From Bacteroidetes bacterium UBA4416 (GTDB taxonomy: Bacteria; Bacteroidota; Bacteroidia; B-17B0; Aurantibacillaceae): 64,000 bases of DNA. Position 1 is the first letter of the stretch, and the number at the start of each line of letters is the position of its first letter. Positions 24,798 through 33,851 of the stretch are shown one piece after another. Where the stretch lies: NCBI GenBank assembly GCA_002390745.1, contig DGQK01000051.1:1-64000 (forward strand), written 5' to 3'. A model generated the notes under the pieces. That model was not told where the DNA came from, made no database searches, and saw only the letters and a program-made list of their open reading frames with translations. The position numbers were made by a program, and so were the translations under genes.

Positions 24798-26399
24798 ATG
24801 AAAGCAAAATCCACGACAAATAACCCAATGTTTACGGCAGGCTCACATCTTTCCTCCTGGATCGATTCCTGCGAGCCGATCGCTTACAGCAAACTTACTG
24901 AAAACAGAACAACGGATGTCATCATTGTGGGCGGCGGTATCAGTGGTGTGAGCATTGCCTATTGCCTCTGCAAAGCGGGAAAAAAAGTAGTGCTCGTAGA
25001 GGATGGTTACATTGGCAGCGGCGAAACGGGAAGAACGACAGCTCATCTGGTGAACGCTCTGGACGACAGGTATTATGACCTGGCTTCCAAATTCGGAGAG
25101 GATACTGCAAAACTGATTGCGGAAAGCCATAGCGCGGCCATCGACTTTGTAGAAAGGGTGGTAGGCGCCGAAGGCATCGATTGCAACTTTGAACGGGTGA
25201 AAGGTTACCTGTTCCTGCATCCGAGCGATAAGCCTGAATCGCTTGAAAGAGAATTGGAGGCGGGCCTTAAAGCCGGCCTTTCGGTAGAAAAAACAACGAT
25301 CACGCTCGGTGGCAAGTCACTGGAGGCGCTGCAATTCAATAATCAGGCGCAGTTTCATCCGCTGCGCTACCTGAAGGCGCTTTGTAAAGCAATTGTGAGT
25401 ATGGGAGGCGAAATCTATACGGATACTCATGCCAAAGACATCGACCACACCGGTATTACCACGAATGAAGGGATCAATGTGAGCGCTAAGCATGTGGTGG
25501 TCGCTACCAATAGCCCGGTAAATAACAAATACATCATGCACCTCAGGCAATATCCTTATCGCACCTATGTGATCGCTGCGCGGGTTGCTAAAAAAGCCAT
25601 CGGGCAGGCGCTGTGGTGGGACACCGGTAACTTCGACGTTAATGCCGATATCCCGCCCTACCATTATGTTCGCACCGAACCATTGAACGACACGCATGAT
25701 CTGTTGATTGTGGGCGGTGAAGACCATCCTACAGGGTTGGCAGATGCAGAGCACATTCCGGAAGAAAAGCGTTACAAGATCCTGGAAGACTGGGCCCGTG
25801 AGTATTTTCCGCAAATGGAAGATATTGTTTACAAATGGTCGGGACAGGTCATGGAACCAATGGATTCGCTTGCCTACATCGGCCACAACCCGCTGGACAA
25901 AGATAATGTGTACATCGTGACCGGCGATTCGGGGAACGGGATGACGCACGGCACCATTGCGGGCCTGCTGATCACAGATCTCATTACCGGCAAAGACAAC
26001 CCCTGGAAGGACCTTTACAGCCCTTCGCGTTTCAAATTATTCAAAGCCGGGAAAACCTTCTTCAAAGAATTTGTGGGTGGCTTTGTAAGTTACCTGAAAA
26101 CAAAACCGAAGCATTTTGACAATACCGGCCTTAAAGACCTGAAGGCGAAAGAAGGAAAAATCATCGAGTTTGTCGGAGAAAAGCTGGGTGCTTACCGCGA
26201 CGAAAAAGATGAGCTGCATTTTGTGGAGGTAGAGTGCACACACCTGGGATGTCTGGTAAAATGGAACAACGATGAGAAGAGCTGGGATTGCCCCTGCCAT
26301 GGAAGCCGCTTCAACCATAAAGGCGAAGTGCTGAACGGCCCGGCTAATGTACCGCTGCGGCATTACTCCCAGCATAAGGACTTTTTAACCAATATATAA
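24798..26399 (+). CDS. FAD-dependent oxidoreductase with C-terminal Rieske domain
   Basis: A 533-residue DAO-type flavoenzyme. The ADP-binding loop VIIVGGGISGVSIAYCL is at residues 41-57, and GSGETGRTTAHL near residue 73 continues the FAD site. From ~440 a Rieske [2Fe-2S] domain follows, with C480-T-H482 and C498-P-C-H501 (CTHLGC and CPCHGSRF), all four ligands present. Substrate unknown; relatives are often annotated YhfW-like. It is first in a rightward series with DUF3606, SDR, topoisomerase IB and Ku (12, 7, 4 and 6 bp apart). Confidence 0.92.
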   Translation: MKAKSTTNNPMFTAGSHLSSWIDSCEPIAYSKLTENRTTDVIIVGGGISGVSIAYCLCKAGKKVVLVEDGYIGSGETGRTTAHLVNALDDRYYDLASKFGEDTAKLIAESHSAAIDFVERVVGAEGIDCNFERVKGYLFLHPSDKPESLERELEAGLKAGLSVEKTTITLGGKSLEALQFNNQAQFHPLRYLKALCKAIVSMGGEIYTDTHAKDIDHTGITTNEGINVSAKHVVVATNSPVNNKYIMHLRQYPYRTYVIAARVAKKAIGQALWWDTGNFDVNADIPPYHYVRTEPLNDTHDLLIVGGEDHPTGLADAEHIPEEKRYKILEDWAREYFPQMEDIVYKWSGQVMEPMDSLAYIGHNPLDKDNVYIVTGDSGNGMTHGTIAGLLITDLITGKDNPWKDLYSPSRFKLFKAGKTFFKEFVGGFVSYLKTKPKHFDNTGLKDLKAKEGKIIEFVGEKLGAYRDEKDELHFVEVECTHLGCLVKWNNDEKSWDCPCHGSRFNHKGEVLNGPANVPLRHYSQHKDFLTNI

Positions 26400-26411
26400 T
26401 CTCCCAGACTT

Positions 26412-26621
26412 ATGAAAGCAAAAGACACGCTTATCCACCCGGAGGATAGCAACAACATCCTCTACTGGACTAAAAAATGGGGCGTCAGCGCCAGGCAGCT
26501 GAGCGATGCCATCCTGCATACAGGAAGCGTAAATCCGGCCTGCCTGAAAGAATACCTGAAACACGACATCTGGTATTATGCGCCTTTCTTCGGCTTGTTA
26601 AGGCTATTGAAAATCAGATAA
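26412..26621 (+). CDS. DUF3606 small protein
   Basis: A 69-residue protein matching the DUF3606 pattern: acidic start (HPEDSNNILYWTKKWGVS), then ARQLSDAILHTGSVNPACLKEYL. The helix-turn arrangement could bind nucleic acid or protein, but no function is established. It is 12 bp after the flavoenzyme and 7 bp before the SDR. Confidence 0.8.
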   Translation: MKAKDTLIHPEDSNNILYWTKKWGVSARQLSDAILHTGSVNPACLKEYLKHDIWYYAPFFGLLRLLKIR

Positions 26622-26628
26622 TCCATGG

Positions 26629-27501
26629 ATGATGCAGAAAGGTAATCCGAAAAAACGCCTGCGCAAACCGCAAAGCCAGAAGAAGCCGGGACTTGAGGCC
26701 AGGATGTCGCCGCAACCGGTATTTGATGATCCTGAAGTGAAAGGCTCTGGAAAGCTACACAACAAAGTAGCCGTGATTACAGGCGGCGACAGTGGTATCG
26801 GCAGGGCCATTGCTGTGTTGTTTGCTAAGGAGGGAGCAGATATCGCGATCATTTACCTGAGCGAGCATGCCGATGCGGGAGAAACGAAGCGCCTTGTGGA
26901 AGAAGGCTATCACCGCCGGTGCCTGCTTATTTCGGGTGATATCGGCAAGGAGGCTTTTTGCAAACGCGCAGCTGCCAGGATCCTGAAGCAGTATAAACAG
27001 ATTGATGTGCTGGTGAATAATGCCGCTACGCAGTATGAGCACGAAAGCATCACGGAGATCACAGCGGCAAAGCTGATAAAAACCTTCGCAACAAATATCT
27101 TCTCGATGTTTTATCTTAGCAAAGCACTTGTTGAGCACATGCCGGAAGGCAGCGCTATCATCAACACCAGCTCGGTAACGGCCTACCGCGGAAGTTCCCG
27201 CCTGATAGACTATTCGAGTACCAAGGGCGCCATTATTTCGTTCACACGAAGCCTCTCGGCCAGCCTCATGGAAAAGAAAATCCGTGTGAATGCCGTAGCG
27301 CCCGGCCCTGTTTGGACCCCATTGATCCCCGCTTCTTTCGATCCGAAAAAAACGGCACAGCACGGCAGCGACTCGCCCATGAAACGTGCCGGGGAGCCTG
27401 TGGAAATAGCGCCCAGCTACCTGTTCCTGGCTTGCGAAGATTCTGCCTATATGAGCGGGCAGGTGCTGCATCCTAATGGCGGCGAAATTGTAAACGGTTG
27501 A
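26629..27501 (+). CDS. General-stress short-chain dehydrogenase (YghA/YhdF-like)
   Basis: A 290-residue SDR with the extended, basic N-terminus typical of YghA/YhdF proteins (KKRLRKPQSQKKPGLEARM). Cofactor loop TGGDSGIGRA (~51-60), NNAATQYEH, catalytic Ser in IINTSSVTAYRG, YSSTKG for Tyr/Lys, and PGPVWTPL. Homologues in enterics and bacilli are stress-inducible aldehyde/ketone reductases. It is 4 bp upstream of the topoisomerase gene. Confidence 0.9.
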   Translation: MMQKGNPKKRLRKPQSQKKPGLEARMSPQPVFDDPEVKGSGKLHNKVAVITGGDSGIGRAIAVLFAKEGADIAIIYLSEHADAGETKRLVEEGYHRRCLLISGDIGKEAFCKRAAARILKQYKQIDVLVNNAATQYEHESITEITAAKLIKTFATNIFSMFYLSKALVEHMPEGSAIINTSSVTAYRGSSRLIDYSSTKGAIISFTRSLSASLMEKKIRVNAVAPGPVWTPLIPASFDPKKTAQHGSDSPMKRAGEPVEIAPSYLFLACEDSAYMSGQVLHPNGGEIVNG

Positions 27502-27505
27502 CGCG

Positions 27506-28609
27506 ATGCTGAACCTGGGAGAGAACATACATATTTCCGACAAGGTCATCAGAACCATTCTGCACGACGCAGAGAAATGCGCCGAAGCGGTAAACCTGGT
27601 GTATGTGCATGACTGCGAACCTGGAATCAAACGCATCAAAAAAGGAAAAGGATTTATTTACACCCTGGGCCGCAGGAAAGTATTGGATGAAGCTTTGCTA
27701 GGACGGATCAGGAGCCTGGTTATCCCACCGGCATGGACCAATGTATGGATCTGCGCGGAGGAGAACGGGCACCTCCAGGCTACGGGATTCGACCTCAGGA
27801 AGCGGAAGCAATACCGTTACCACAGCCTTTGGAATTCGCTGAGGAATCACACGAAGTTTTACAGGCTCCACCGTTTCGGTAGCCTGATACCGCTTATCCG
27901 GGAAAGGCTTGAAAAAGACCTTGCACTGCCGGGCCTGCCCCAGGAGAAAGTACTGGCAGCCGTGGTATGCCTGATGGAACGTACCAGTATCCGCGTGGGC
28001 AACAATGCGTATGAAAAACTGTATGGCTCTTTCGGCATCACGACCCTCAAAGACAAACATGTGAATATCAAGGGCTCTTCGATGCAGTTCTGCTTTAAAG
28101 GTAAAAAGGGCATCGTCCATAAGATCAGCCTCAGGAGCAAGCGGCTGGCGACGATTGTGAGGCAGTGCCGCGATATCCCCGGGCAGGAATTATTCCAGTA
28201 TTATGATGAGCGGGGAGATCACAAATGCATCGACTCGGGGATGGTGAACCAATACCTTAAGTCCATTAGCGGAGAAGACTTCACCGCCAAAGACTTCCGG
28301 ACCTGGGCGGGATCGGTGCAGGCCTTGCTGGCTTTCCGCAGTATAGAGCCCTGCGATACTCAAGCGGGCAGGAAAAAAGCGATTGCCGCCGCATTGACCG
28401 CAGTAGCAGCGCACCTGGGAAATACCCCGGCTGTATGCCGCAAGTATTATGTGCACCCTGTTATCGTCAGCCTTTACGAAAGCCAGAAACTGCATGACTA
28501 CCTTACATCGGCCGGTACCCCGAAAAAAGCAGAGGAAAAGAATGGTCTTGCCGAAGAGGAACAACTCTTGCTGAAGATCCTGGAAAAAGAAGGTTTAACA
28601 TTAACATAG
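27506..28609 (+). CDS. DNA topoisomerase IB (poxvirus-like)
   Basis: A 367-residue type IB topoisomerase that relaxes supercoils through a 3'-phosphotyrosine intermediate. The N-terminal domain contains LVIPPAWTNVWICAEENGH and TGFDLRKRKQYRYH. The catalytic core includes RTSIRVGNNAYEKLYGSFG, the KDFRTWAGSVQ segment and the nucleophile Tyr315 in CRKYYVHP near the C-terminus. Length and motifs match the bacterial family. It lies 4 bp after the SDR and 6 bp before Ku. Confidence 0.93.
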   Translation: MLNLGENIHISDKVIRTILHDAEKCAEAVNLVYVHDCEPGIKRIKKGKGFIYTLGRRKVLDEALLGRIRSLVIPPAWTNVWICAEENGHLQATGFDLRKRKQYRYHSLWNSLRNHTKFYRLHRFGSLIPLIRERLEKDLALPGLPQEKVLAAVVCLMERTSIRVGNNAYEKLYGSFGITTLKDKHVNIKGSSMQFCFKGKKGIVHKISLRSKRLATIVRQCRDIPGQELFQYYDERGDHKCIDSGMVNQYLKSISGEDFTAKDFRTWAGSVQALLAFRSIEPCDTQAGRKKAIAAALTAVAAHLGNTPAVCRKYYVHPVIVSLYESQKLHDYLTSAGTPKKAEEKNGLAEEEQLLLKILEKEGLTLT

Positions 28610-28615
28610 AACACG

Positions 28616-29404
28616 ATGAGAGCAATATGGACAGGAGCCATCGGCTTCGGATTGGTAAATATCCCGGTGAAGCTATACAGCGCCACGGAGACGAGCTCCC
28701 TGGACCTGGATATGCTGGACAAAAAGGATAATGCAAATATTCACTTTAAAAGAGTGAATGAAAAAACAGGAAAGGAAGTGAAATGGGAAAATATTGTCAA
28801 AGGCTTTAAGCTTCCGAATGATAAGTACGTGGTATTGACGGACAAAGATTTTGAGAAGGCAAGTGCGAAAAAAACCAGGAGTATTGATATTGCGAACTTC
28901 GTGAAGGAAGAAGAGATCGAAAGCATGTATTATGAATCGCCTTATTATCTTGAGCCTGATAAGTCGGGCGTGCGGGCCTATGCGCTGCTCCGTGAAGCCT
29001 TATTGAAAACAGGAAAAGTAGGAGTAGCCACCTTTGTGTTACGGAATAAGGAGGTGCTGGCTATTTTGCGGGCCAATGAAAAAGTGATCGTGCTGAACAG
29101 GATCCGCTTTGAAGAGGAGATACGGGATACAGCCGACTTATCCCTGCCTCCAAAAAGCGCGGTGAAAGCCCCTGAGCTCAAAATGGCCATTACACTTATC
29201 GATCAGCTTACGCAAAAATTTGATATTAAGAAATACAAAGATACTTACTCTGCCGACCTGATGAAACTTATCAAAGCGAAGGCGAAAGGTATCAAACTGA
29301 AAGAGCCGGCGTTGAAAGTTGTCCACAGTAAATCCAAAGATATCATGTCGCAACTGCGTGAAAGCCTCAATAATTCTACAACCCGACAAAGAAAAGCCTC
29401 CTGA
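28616..29404 (+). CDS. ku: Non-homologous end-joining protein Ku
   Basis: A 262-residue bacterial Ku, a homodimeric ring that binds DNA double-strand ends. It starts with the family hallmark RAIWTGAIGFGLVNIPVKLY, has KDNANIHFKRVNEKTGKEV and YYLEPDKSGVRAYALLREAL, and a basic C-terminal tail. LigD, its usual ligase partner, is not in this window. Its position behind topoisomerase IB points to a DNA-protection operon. Confidence 0.95.
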   Translation: MRAIWTGAIGFGLVNIPVKLYSATETSSLDLDMLDKKDNANIHFKRVNEKTGKEVKWENIVKGFKLPNDKYVVLTDKDFEKASAKKTRSIDIANFVKEEEIESMYYESPYYLEPDKSGVRAYALLREALLKTGKVGVATFVLRNKEVLAILRANEKVIVLNRIRFEEEIRDTADLSLPPKSAVKAPELKMAITLIDQLTQKFDIKKYKDTYSADLMKLIKAKAKGIKLKEPALKVVHSKSKDIMSQLRESLNNSTTRQRKAS

Positions 29405-29466
29405 TGGCAATGGCACGGATATTTGGTGAGGGATGCCATAACAAACCTATTCAAAAAAACAAAACC

Positions 29467-30039
29467 ATGACACTCAAAACAACACTACAAACCACGCTTT
29501 TATGCCTCGGACTCACCGTATTTGCAGCATCCTGCTCACATGAAAACGACCCGAAAGAAGTAGCAGAGGATGCAAACAAAGAAAACCTGAGCAAAGAAGG
29601 GGAGAAAGCAGCCGATAAACTGGTCCATGCTTATTCAGCAAATATGTTCGAGATCCGCGCAGCGGAAAATGCTGCGATGAATGCGTCTACGGAGGACGTT
29701 AAAAAATTAAGCGCTATGCTGGTAGAAGCGCATACAAAAATGAATGCGGATGTGAAATCGCTGGCTGATGCCAAAGGCGTGACTCTTCCGGCTGATCTGA
29801 CAGATGATCAACGCAAAGAGCTTGAAAAATTATCCGAGAAAACAGGTATCGACTACGACAAGGCTTTTACCGACAAGATGAAAAGCAATCATGAAGATGC
29901 CGTGGATTTCTATGAAAAAACAGCAGAAAAATCCGATGATCCACAGGTCAGGGACTGGGCTTCTGCTACGGCTTCTGAAGTTCGCTCGCACCTCGATATG
30001 GTATTGATGACCGAGAATGCGATTAAAGACCGGAAGTAA
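29467..30039 (+). CDS. DUF4142 lipoprotein
   Basis: A 190-residue lipoprotein (lipobox AASC) with a ferritin-like four-helix DUF4142 domain: SANMFEIRAAENAAMNAS, KLSAMLVEAHTKMNADVK and DFYEKTAEKSDDPQVRDWA. The ATG at 29467 is preferred over the start at 29404 because it begins a clean signal peptide (TLKTTLQTTLLCLGL). It ends the rightward run after Ku. DUF4142 proteins are exported and often stress-linked. Confidence 0.88.
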   Translation: MTLKTTLQTTLLCLGLTVFAASCSHENDPKEVAEDANKENLSKEGEKAADKLVHAYSANMFEIRAAENAAMNASTEDVKKLSAMLVEAHTKMNADVKSLADAKGVTLPADLTDDQRKELEKLSEKTGIDYDKAFTDKMKSNHEDAVDFYEKTAEKSDDPQVRDWASATASEVRSHLDMVLMTENAIKDRK

Positions 30040-30057
30040 TAGAAACAGATTAACCGC

Positions 30058-30087
30058 GAAAAGGGCTTTAAAAGAGCCCTTTTTTAG
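30058..30087 (+). terminator. Rho-independent terminator of the Ku/DUF4142 run
   Basis: AAAGGGCT / AGAGCCCTTT stem followed by six T, 20 bp after the DUF4142 stop. Confidence 0.8.
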
Positions 30088-30102
30088 TTTCTGAAATACA
30101 TA

Positions 30103-30121
30103 GTGTGGATATTTTTCTACA
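30103..30121 (+). promoter_or_regulatory. Dyad motif GTGTGGATATTTTTCTACA upstream of AI-2E gene 1
   Basis: TGTGGA-N6-TCTACA is an imperfect dyad (half-site TGTrGA). The same 19 bp, with one change, is at 37744-37762 before the second AI-2E gene. It starts 116 bp before the ATG here. Confidence 0.45.
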
Positions 30122-30218
30122 ATGGAGCATGGTTTTACGGCCTGAGCCTTTCTTTAGTGTAGAATCAGGTGGGCACAGCGTTATATAAATTCAAAAGGCA
30201 TAAAACCCGCCTATCATT

Positions 30219-31313
30219 ATGAAAACATCTGTAGAACTGCCCTTTTATTTAAAGTGTGCACAAATTACTATCGGCCTGGTTGCTTTTTTTTATATTCTGT
30301 ATATTGGGCATGATATCATTGTTCCGCTTATTTTTTCCACGATACTTGCTATTCTCCTGAACCCGGTTGTCAATTTCCTGTCAAGGAAGGTCAATCGTGT
30401 GATATCCATCTTTCTGGCGATCATTTTCGCTGTGCTGATCCTTGCAGGGCTTTTTTATTTCATCGGTTCGCAAATGGCTATGTTCAGTGAATCTTTTCCT
30501 TTGCTCAAGCAAAAGTTCAACGGCTATTTCGCAGACATTGTAAGCTGGGTTTCTCAAAAATTCAATGTGAGCACACCAAAGATCAAGGCCTGGATTGCCG
30601 AGCGGAAAAACCAGGGCCTGGAGAACGGCAGCGTTGTGATCGGCCAAACGCTGGTTTCGGTAACCGGTGCGATGGTAGTGGTGCTGCTGGTGCCGGTATA
30701 CATTTTCCTGATCCTGTTTTATAAGCCTTTGCTTCTTGATTTCATTGCCATGTGCTTTTCGTCTTCAAAGCATGAAACCGTAAAAGAAGTGTTGCAGGAA
30801 ACCAGGCGTCTTATCCAGAGCTATCTCGTGGGCCTTCTGCTGGAAATGGCCATTGTGGCAGTGCTCAATTCCGTCGGGCTTCTCATCATCGGTGTCGATT
30901 ATGCCATCCTGCTCGGCATTGTGGGCGCCATCCTCAACCTGATCCCATACATCGGCGGGGTGGTGGCCATTGCCCTTCCCATGATCATGGCGCTAACCAC
31001 ACAGTCCCTGGGCGCTGCGATTGCGGTACTGATTCTGTATCTGGTCGTGCAGCTTGTGGACAATAATTTTTTAGTGCCGAAAATCGTGGCTTCCAAAGTA
31101 AAGATCAACGCGCTCATTTCCATCATTGTAGTGCTGATCGGCGGAGCCATCTGGGGAGTGGGTGGCATGTTCCTGTCTATTCCGCTTACGGCTATTATCA
31201 AAGTGATCTGTGATCGCGTGGAACCATTGAAGCCACTGGGCTTTCTGCTTGGCGATACAATGCCGGAAATCGGGAAAAACATTTTAAGTTTCAGGAAATT
31301 AACATCATCATAA
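30219..31313 (+). CDS. AI-2E family (PerM/UPF0118) transporter, copy 1
   Basis: A 364-residue inner-membrane protein with about eight helices. N-terminal paired helices, a central soluble segment (SESFPLLKQKFNGYFADIVS) and the conserved C-terminal part VGAILNLIPYIGGVVAIALP, VQLVDNNFLVPKIVASKV and GGMFLSIPLTAIIKV are all present. Members export small molecules, or act in Na+/H+ exchange; the substrate cannot be read from sequence. It probably forms an operon with the PqiA-like gene 19 bp downstream. Confidence 0.92.
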   Translation: MKTSVELPFYLKCAQITIGLVAFFYILYIGHDIIVPLIFSTILAILLNPVVNFLSRKVNRVISIFLAIIFAVLILAGLFYFIGSQMAMFSESFPLLKQKFNGYFADIVSWVSQKFNVSTPKIKAWIAERKNQGLENGSVVIGQTLVSVTGAMVVVLLVPVYIFLILFYKPLLLDFIAMCFSSSKHETVKEVLQETRRLIQSYLVGLLLEMAIVAVLNSVGLLIIGVDYAILLGIVGAILNLIPYIGGVVAIALPMIMALTTQSLGAAIAVLILYLVVQLVDNNFLVPKIVASKVKINALISIIVVLIGGAIWGVGGMFLSIPLTAIIKVICDRVEPLKPLGFLLGDTMPEIGKNILSFRKLTSS

Positions 31314-31329
31314 TACATCATCATAATAC
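31304..31329 (+). repeat. Perfect 13-bp tandem duplication
   Basis: ATCATCATAATAC occurs twice in succession (31304-31316, 31317-31329). The first copy contains the stop codon of the AI-2E gene; the second ends 3 bp before the ATG at 31333. Likely replication slippage. Confidence 0.7.
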
Positions 31330-31332
31330 GTC

Positions 31333-32754
31333 ATGGAAGAATCTACCCTTCAAAAACCAACACATAAAAGACTTTACCAGGCGCTGCTTGTCCTTTTGCT
31401 GACACCGGTGCTGTTGTATGCGATCTGGAACGGATACCAGATCAGGAGTTATTCGCATGAGCGGGCGGAAATGCGCAAAGATTACAGCGAGGTCAACAAT
31501 GTGCAATATGGACTCCTGTCGGTAGACAGGTGGAAGGAAAACATTTTCGGAATTATCAATCAGCAGATCGATGAGTTTGAGTTTTCAGCCCAAATGGAAG
31601 ACTCCCTGAAGAAGGAACTGAACAATGTGCTGGGCGCAGTGCTCAACAAAGCCGAAAAGATGGTCACCAAAAAGCAAACCACGTTTAAGGGACGGGTCAC
31701 CAAATTTGCCGTGAAGAATTTTGTGGATGTAGATGCCTACAAACGTAAGGTCCCGGAATTCAGCCAAACGATCATTGATGAAATAAAGAAACCCAGCAGC
31801 AAGGAGCGCCTTAAGTTTATTGTGCAGGATAAGCTCAAAGAATTTGCGGAAGCAACCCATGACAGTATCAGCAATGCAGAGAGGCTCCAGGCGATCATGG
31901 CCAAGTACGGAACCACAGATGTCCATGAATTCAATAAAAAATTAGGAAAGCGCGCACGTCATCTCAACGAACAGACCTATGCCAACACGTTTGTCATTAT
32001 CGGCTGCCTCACCTTTTACCTCCTGCTCTGGATCGTGTTCAGGAACAGGCGGAATATGTACACGCCTTTATTTGTGATGTGCGTGCTGCTGGCTTTGGTG
32101 GCTCTTATCACAGGACTCCTGGCTCCGATGATAGAGATTGATGCGCGCATCAAAGAGCTAAGCTTCGACCTTATCGGCTCTCATATTATGTTCAACGACC
32201 AGGTGATCTTTTTCCAAAGCAAAAGCATCCTCGATGTAGTACACATCCTGGTAACTGCCGGGAAAACAGATTCCATCTTCGTCGGAATTCTGATCCTGAT
32301 CTTCAGCGTTATTTTCCCGATCACCAAATTGATCTCTACCAAAATTTATTTGCTTGGAAATGAGAAATGGAAGAAAAATAAATTCATCTACTTCTTCGCC
32401 TTCAAATCCGGCAAATGGTCGATGGCCGACGTCATGGTGGTTGCTATTTTCATGGCTTACATCGGCTTTAAAGGCATCCTCGAAAACCAGATGCATAACT
32501 TCAACGCCAAGGGAAAATCCCTTGGGGCCATCGGTACCAGCGAAACATCGCTGCAACCCGGCTTTATTCTCTTCATTGCTTATGTGATCTTCGGACTCAT
32601 CCTCGCGGTAATCCTCAAAAAGATCACGTCGGAAGAGAAATTGGGAAGCCGCCTGAAATACTACGCGCAAAGGCTTCACATCAATAAGCTCTTCATGCAC
32701 AAAAAGAAATATCCGTCGGCCGGAGGTGGTACTACTCCACCGGAACAACCTTAA
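31333..32754 (+). CDS. PqiA-like membrane protein with large periplasmic insert
   Basis: A 473-residue protein. One N-terminal membrane anchor (LYQALLVLLLTPVLLYAIW) is followed by a ~190-residue extracytoplasmic helical region (LKKELNNVLGAVLNKAEKMV), then four more helices. The C-terminal half carries the paraquat-inducible protein A motif GKWSMADVMVVAIFMAYIGF. PqiA-type proteins act in lipid transport between membranes and are induced by oxidative or membrane stress. No PqiB/PqiC partner lies nearby. Paired with AI-2E copy 1. Confidence 0.8.
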   Translation: MEESTLQKPTHKRLYQALLVLLLTPVLLYAIWNGYQIRSYSHERAEMRKDYSEVNNVQYGLLSVDRWKENIFGIINQQIDEFEFSAQMEDSLKKELNNVLGAVLNKAEKMVTKKQTTFKGRVTKFAVKNFVDVDAYKRKVPEFSQTIIDEIKKPSSKERLKFIVQDKLKEFAEATHDSISNAERLQAIMAKYGTTDVHEFNKKLGKRARHLNEQTYANTFVIIGCLTFYLLLWIVFRNRRNMYTPLFVMCVLLALVALITGLLAPMIEIDARIKELSFDLIGSHIMFNDQVIFFQSKSILDVVHILVTAGKTDSIFVGILILIFSVIFPITKLISTKIYLLGNEKWKKNKFIYFFAFKSGKWSMADVMVVAIFMAYIGFKGILENQMHNFNAKGKSLGAIGTSETSLQPGFILFIAYVIFGLILAVILKKITSEEKLGSRLKYYAQRLHINKLFMHKKKYPSAGGGTTPPEQP

Positions 32755-32773
32755 ACGTTTCGGTCAGAGTTTC

Positions 32774-32806
32774 GAAAGGCGTCACGATACATTGTGGCGC
32801 CTTTCT
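32774..32806 (+). terminator. Terminator after PqiA-like gene
   Basis: AAAGGCGTCAC / GTGGCGCCTTT stem (one bulge) with an AT-rich loop, then TCTTATTT; about 20 bp after the stop. Confidence 0.65.
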
Positions 32807-33005
32807 TATTTAGAAGCCATTTCAAAAAAAGGTTTTAGGCTATTTGCTCAGGATTTTTCGATCAGGCGCGGCTCTTTTCGAAACTCATACTCCCACAGTC
32901 CGGGCTGGAAAAGAAACGAAGCATGAATGGAAAAGACGCGCAAAGAGGCAACAGGTATTTTTGAGATGCCTTCTAATGCTTCGCTGTAGGATATTTTAGA
33001 AAAAA

Positions 33006-33365
33006 TTACCCCGTGTGCCGGTCGATCAGCTCAACGATGGATTGAACCTTTATCGGCTTAATGAGGTAATGAATGTTGTAACGGTTATCGGTGCGGGGCG
33101 AATCAGGATTGGCGCTAATCTTAATGATGTGGGTGTCCTCGTGGGTTTTCAGGATCTCATTGGCTCCTTCCCAACCCAGGCCGTCCGGAAGGTTATTATC
33201 CACGATCACCCAGTCCGGGCGGTCGGCAACAGCGCCTTCAATGCCACTTTGCAATGTATGAAAATAGCTAACCTGGTAGCCGTAAGATCTTAGCATGCCC
33301 GAAAGCAGGAAACACAGATCAGGCTCGTCGTCTATGATAATTATTTTAATAGGATCCGTGCTCAT
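33006..33365 (-). CDS. Receiver-only response regulator
   Basis: A 119-residue single REC domain. Acidic pocket IDDEPD at 11-16, phospho-acceptor Asp56 (VIVDNNLPDG), Ser84-type switch residue (KISAN) and Lys103 (LIKPI). No output domain, so it acts as a phosphotransfer or protein-binding module. No cognate kinase adjoins. Confidence 0.9.
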   Translation of the reverse strand: MSTDPIKIIIIDDEPDLCFLLSGMLRSYGYQVSYFHTLQSGIEGAVADRPDWVIVDNNLPDGLGWEGANEILKTHEDTHIIKISANPDSPRTDNRYNIHYLIKPIKVQSIVELIDRHTG

Positions 33366-33506
33366 GACGTGTATAAATATCTACATTAAAAAATTCAATC
33401 CCCAATTTTTAACCTAATTTATCTAAAATCTGAGGCATGTCTGATGGCATTATATTATAATTTATGTAGTAAATAAAATTAAAAACCAACCTAAAAAATT
33501 TCAGAC

Positions 33507-33776
33507 ATGACCAGCGGTGCAAAAACAATTTTAGGCCTGTTAGCTGTAGGTGCAGCAGGCGTAGCAGTAGGAATGCTATTAGCTCCTCAAAAAGGAAGCG
33601 ACACACGTTCTTCCATTAAAGACACAATCAGCGACCTGAGCGATAAGATCTCAGATTTCATTTCTGAAGGAAAAGAAAAATTAGCTGATGCAAGTGAAGA
33701 AATCAGAACGCATGCTAACAGCGCGAAAAAAGAAGTGAAAGCCGGTATCGAAAATACCAAACAGGCTTTATCTTAA
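33507..33776 (+). CDS. YtxH-domain general stress protein
   Basis: An 89-residue protein with one N-terminal membrane helix (AKTILGLLAVGAAGVAVGML then LAPQKGSDTR) and a long, charged helical tail (DLSDKISDFISEGKEKLADA). The GM.LAP.KG..TR signature is that of YtxH. Members are induced by stress in many bacteria; the role is unknown. It has its own terminator. Confidence 0.88.
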   Translation: MTSGAKTILGLLAVGAAGVAVGMLLAPQKGSDTRSSIKDTISDLSDKISDFISEGKEKLADASEEIRTHANSAKKEVKAGIENTKQALS

Positions 33777-33790
33777 TCTTCACTGAAAAG

Positions 33791-33827
33791 ACAAATCCTG
33801 TATGCCTGTCATGCAGGATTTGTTTTA
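33791..33827 (+). terminator. Terminator of the YtxH gene
   Basis: ACAAATCCTGTATG / CATGCAGGATTTGT 14-bp stem (one mismatch) then TTTTAT. Confidence 0.8.
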
Positions 33828-33851
33828 TCTAAACCTTTGTGAAAAGAAACT

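Noticed and set aside
33367..33384. GTGTATAAATATCTACA near a receiver gene as another copy of the dyad
   Set aside because: Spacer is 4 instead of 6 and the left half-site differs; kept out of the motif set.
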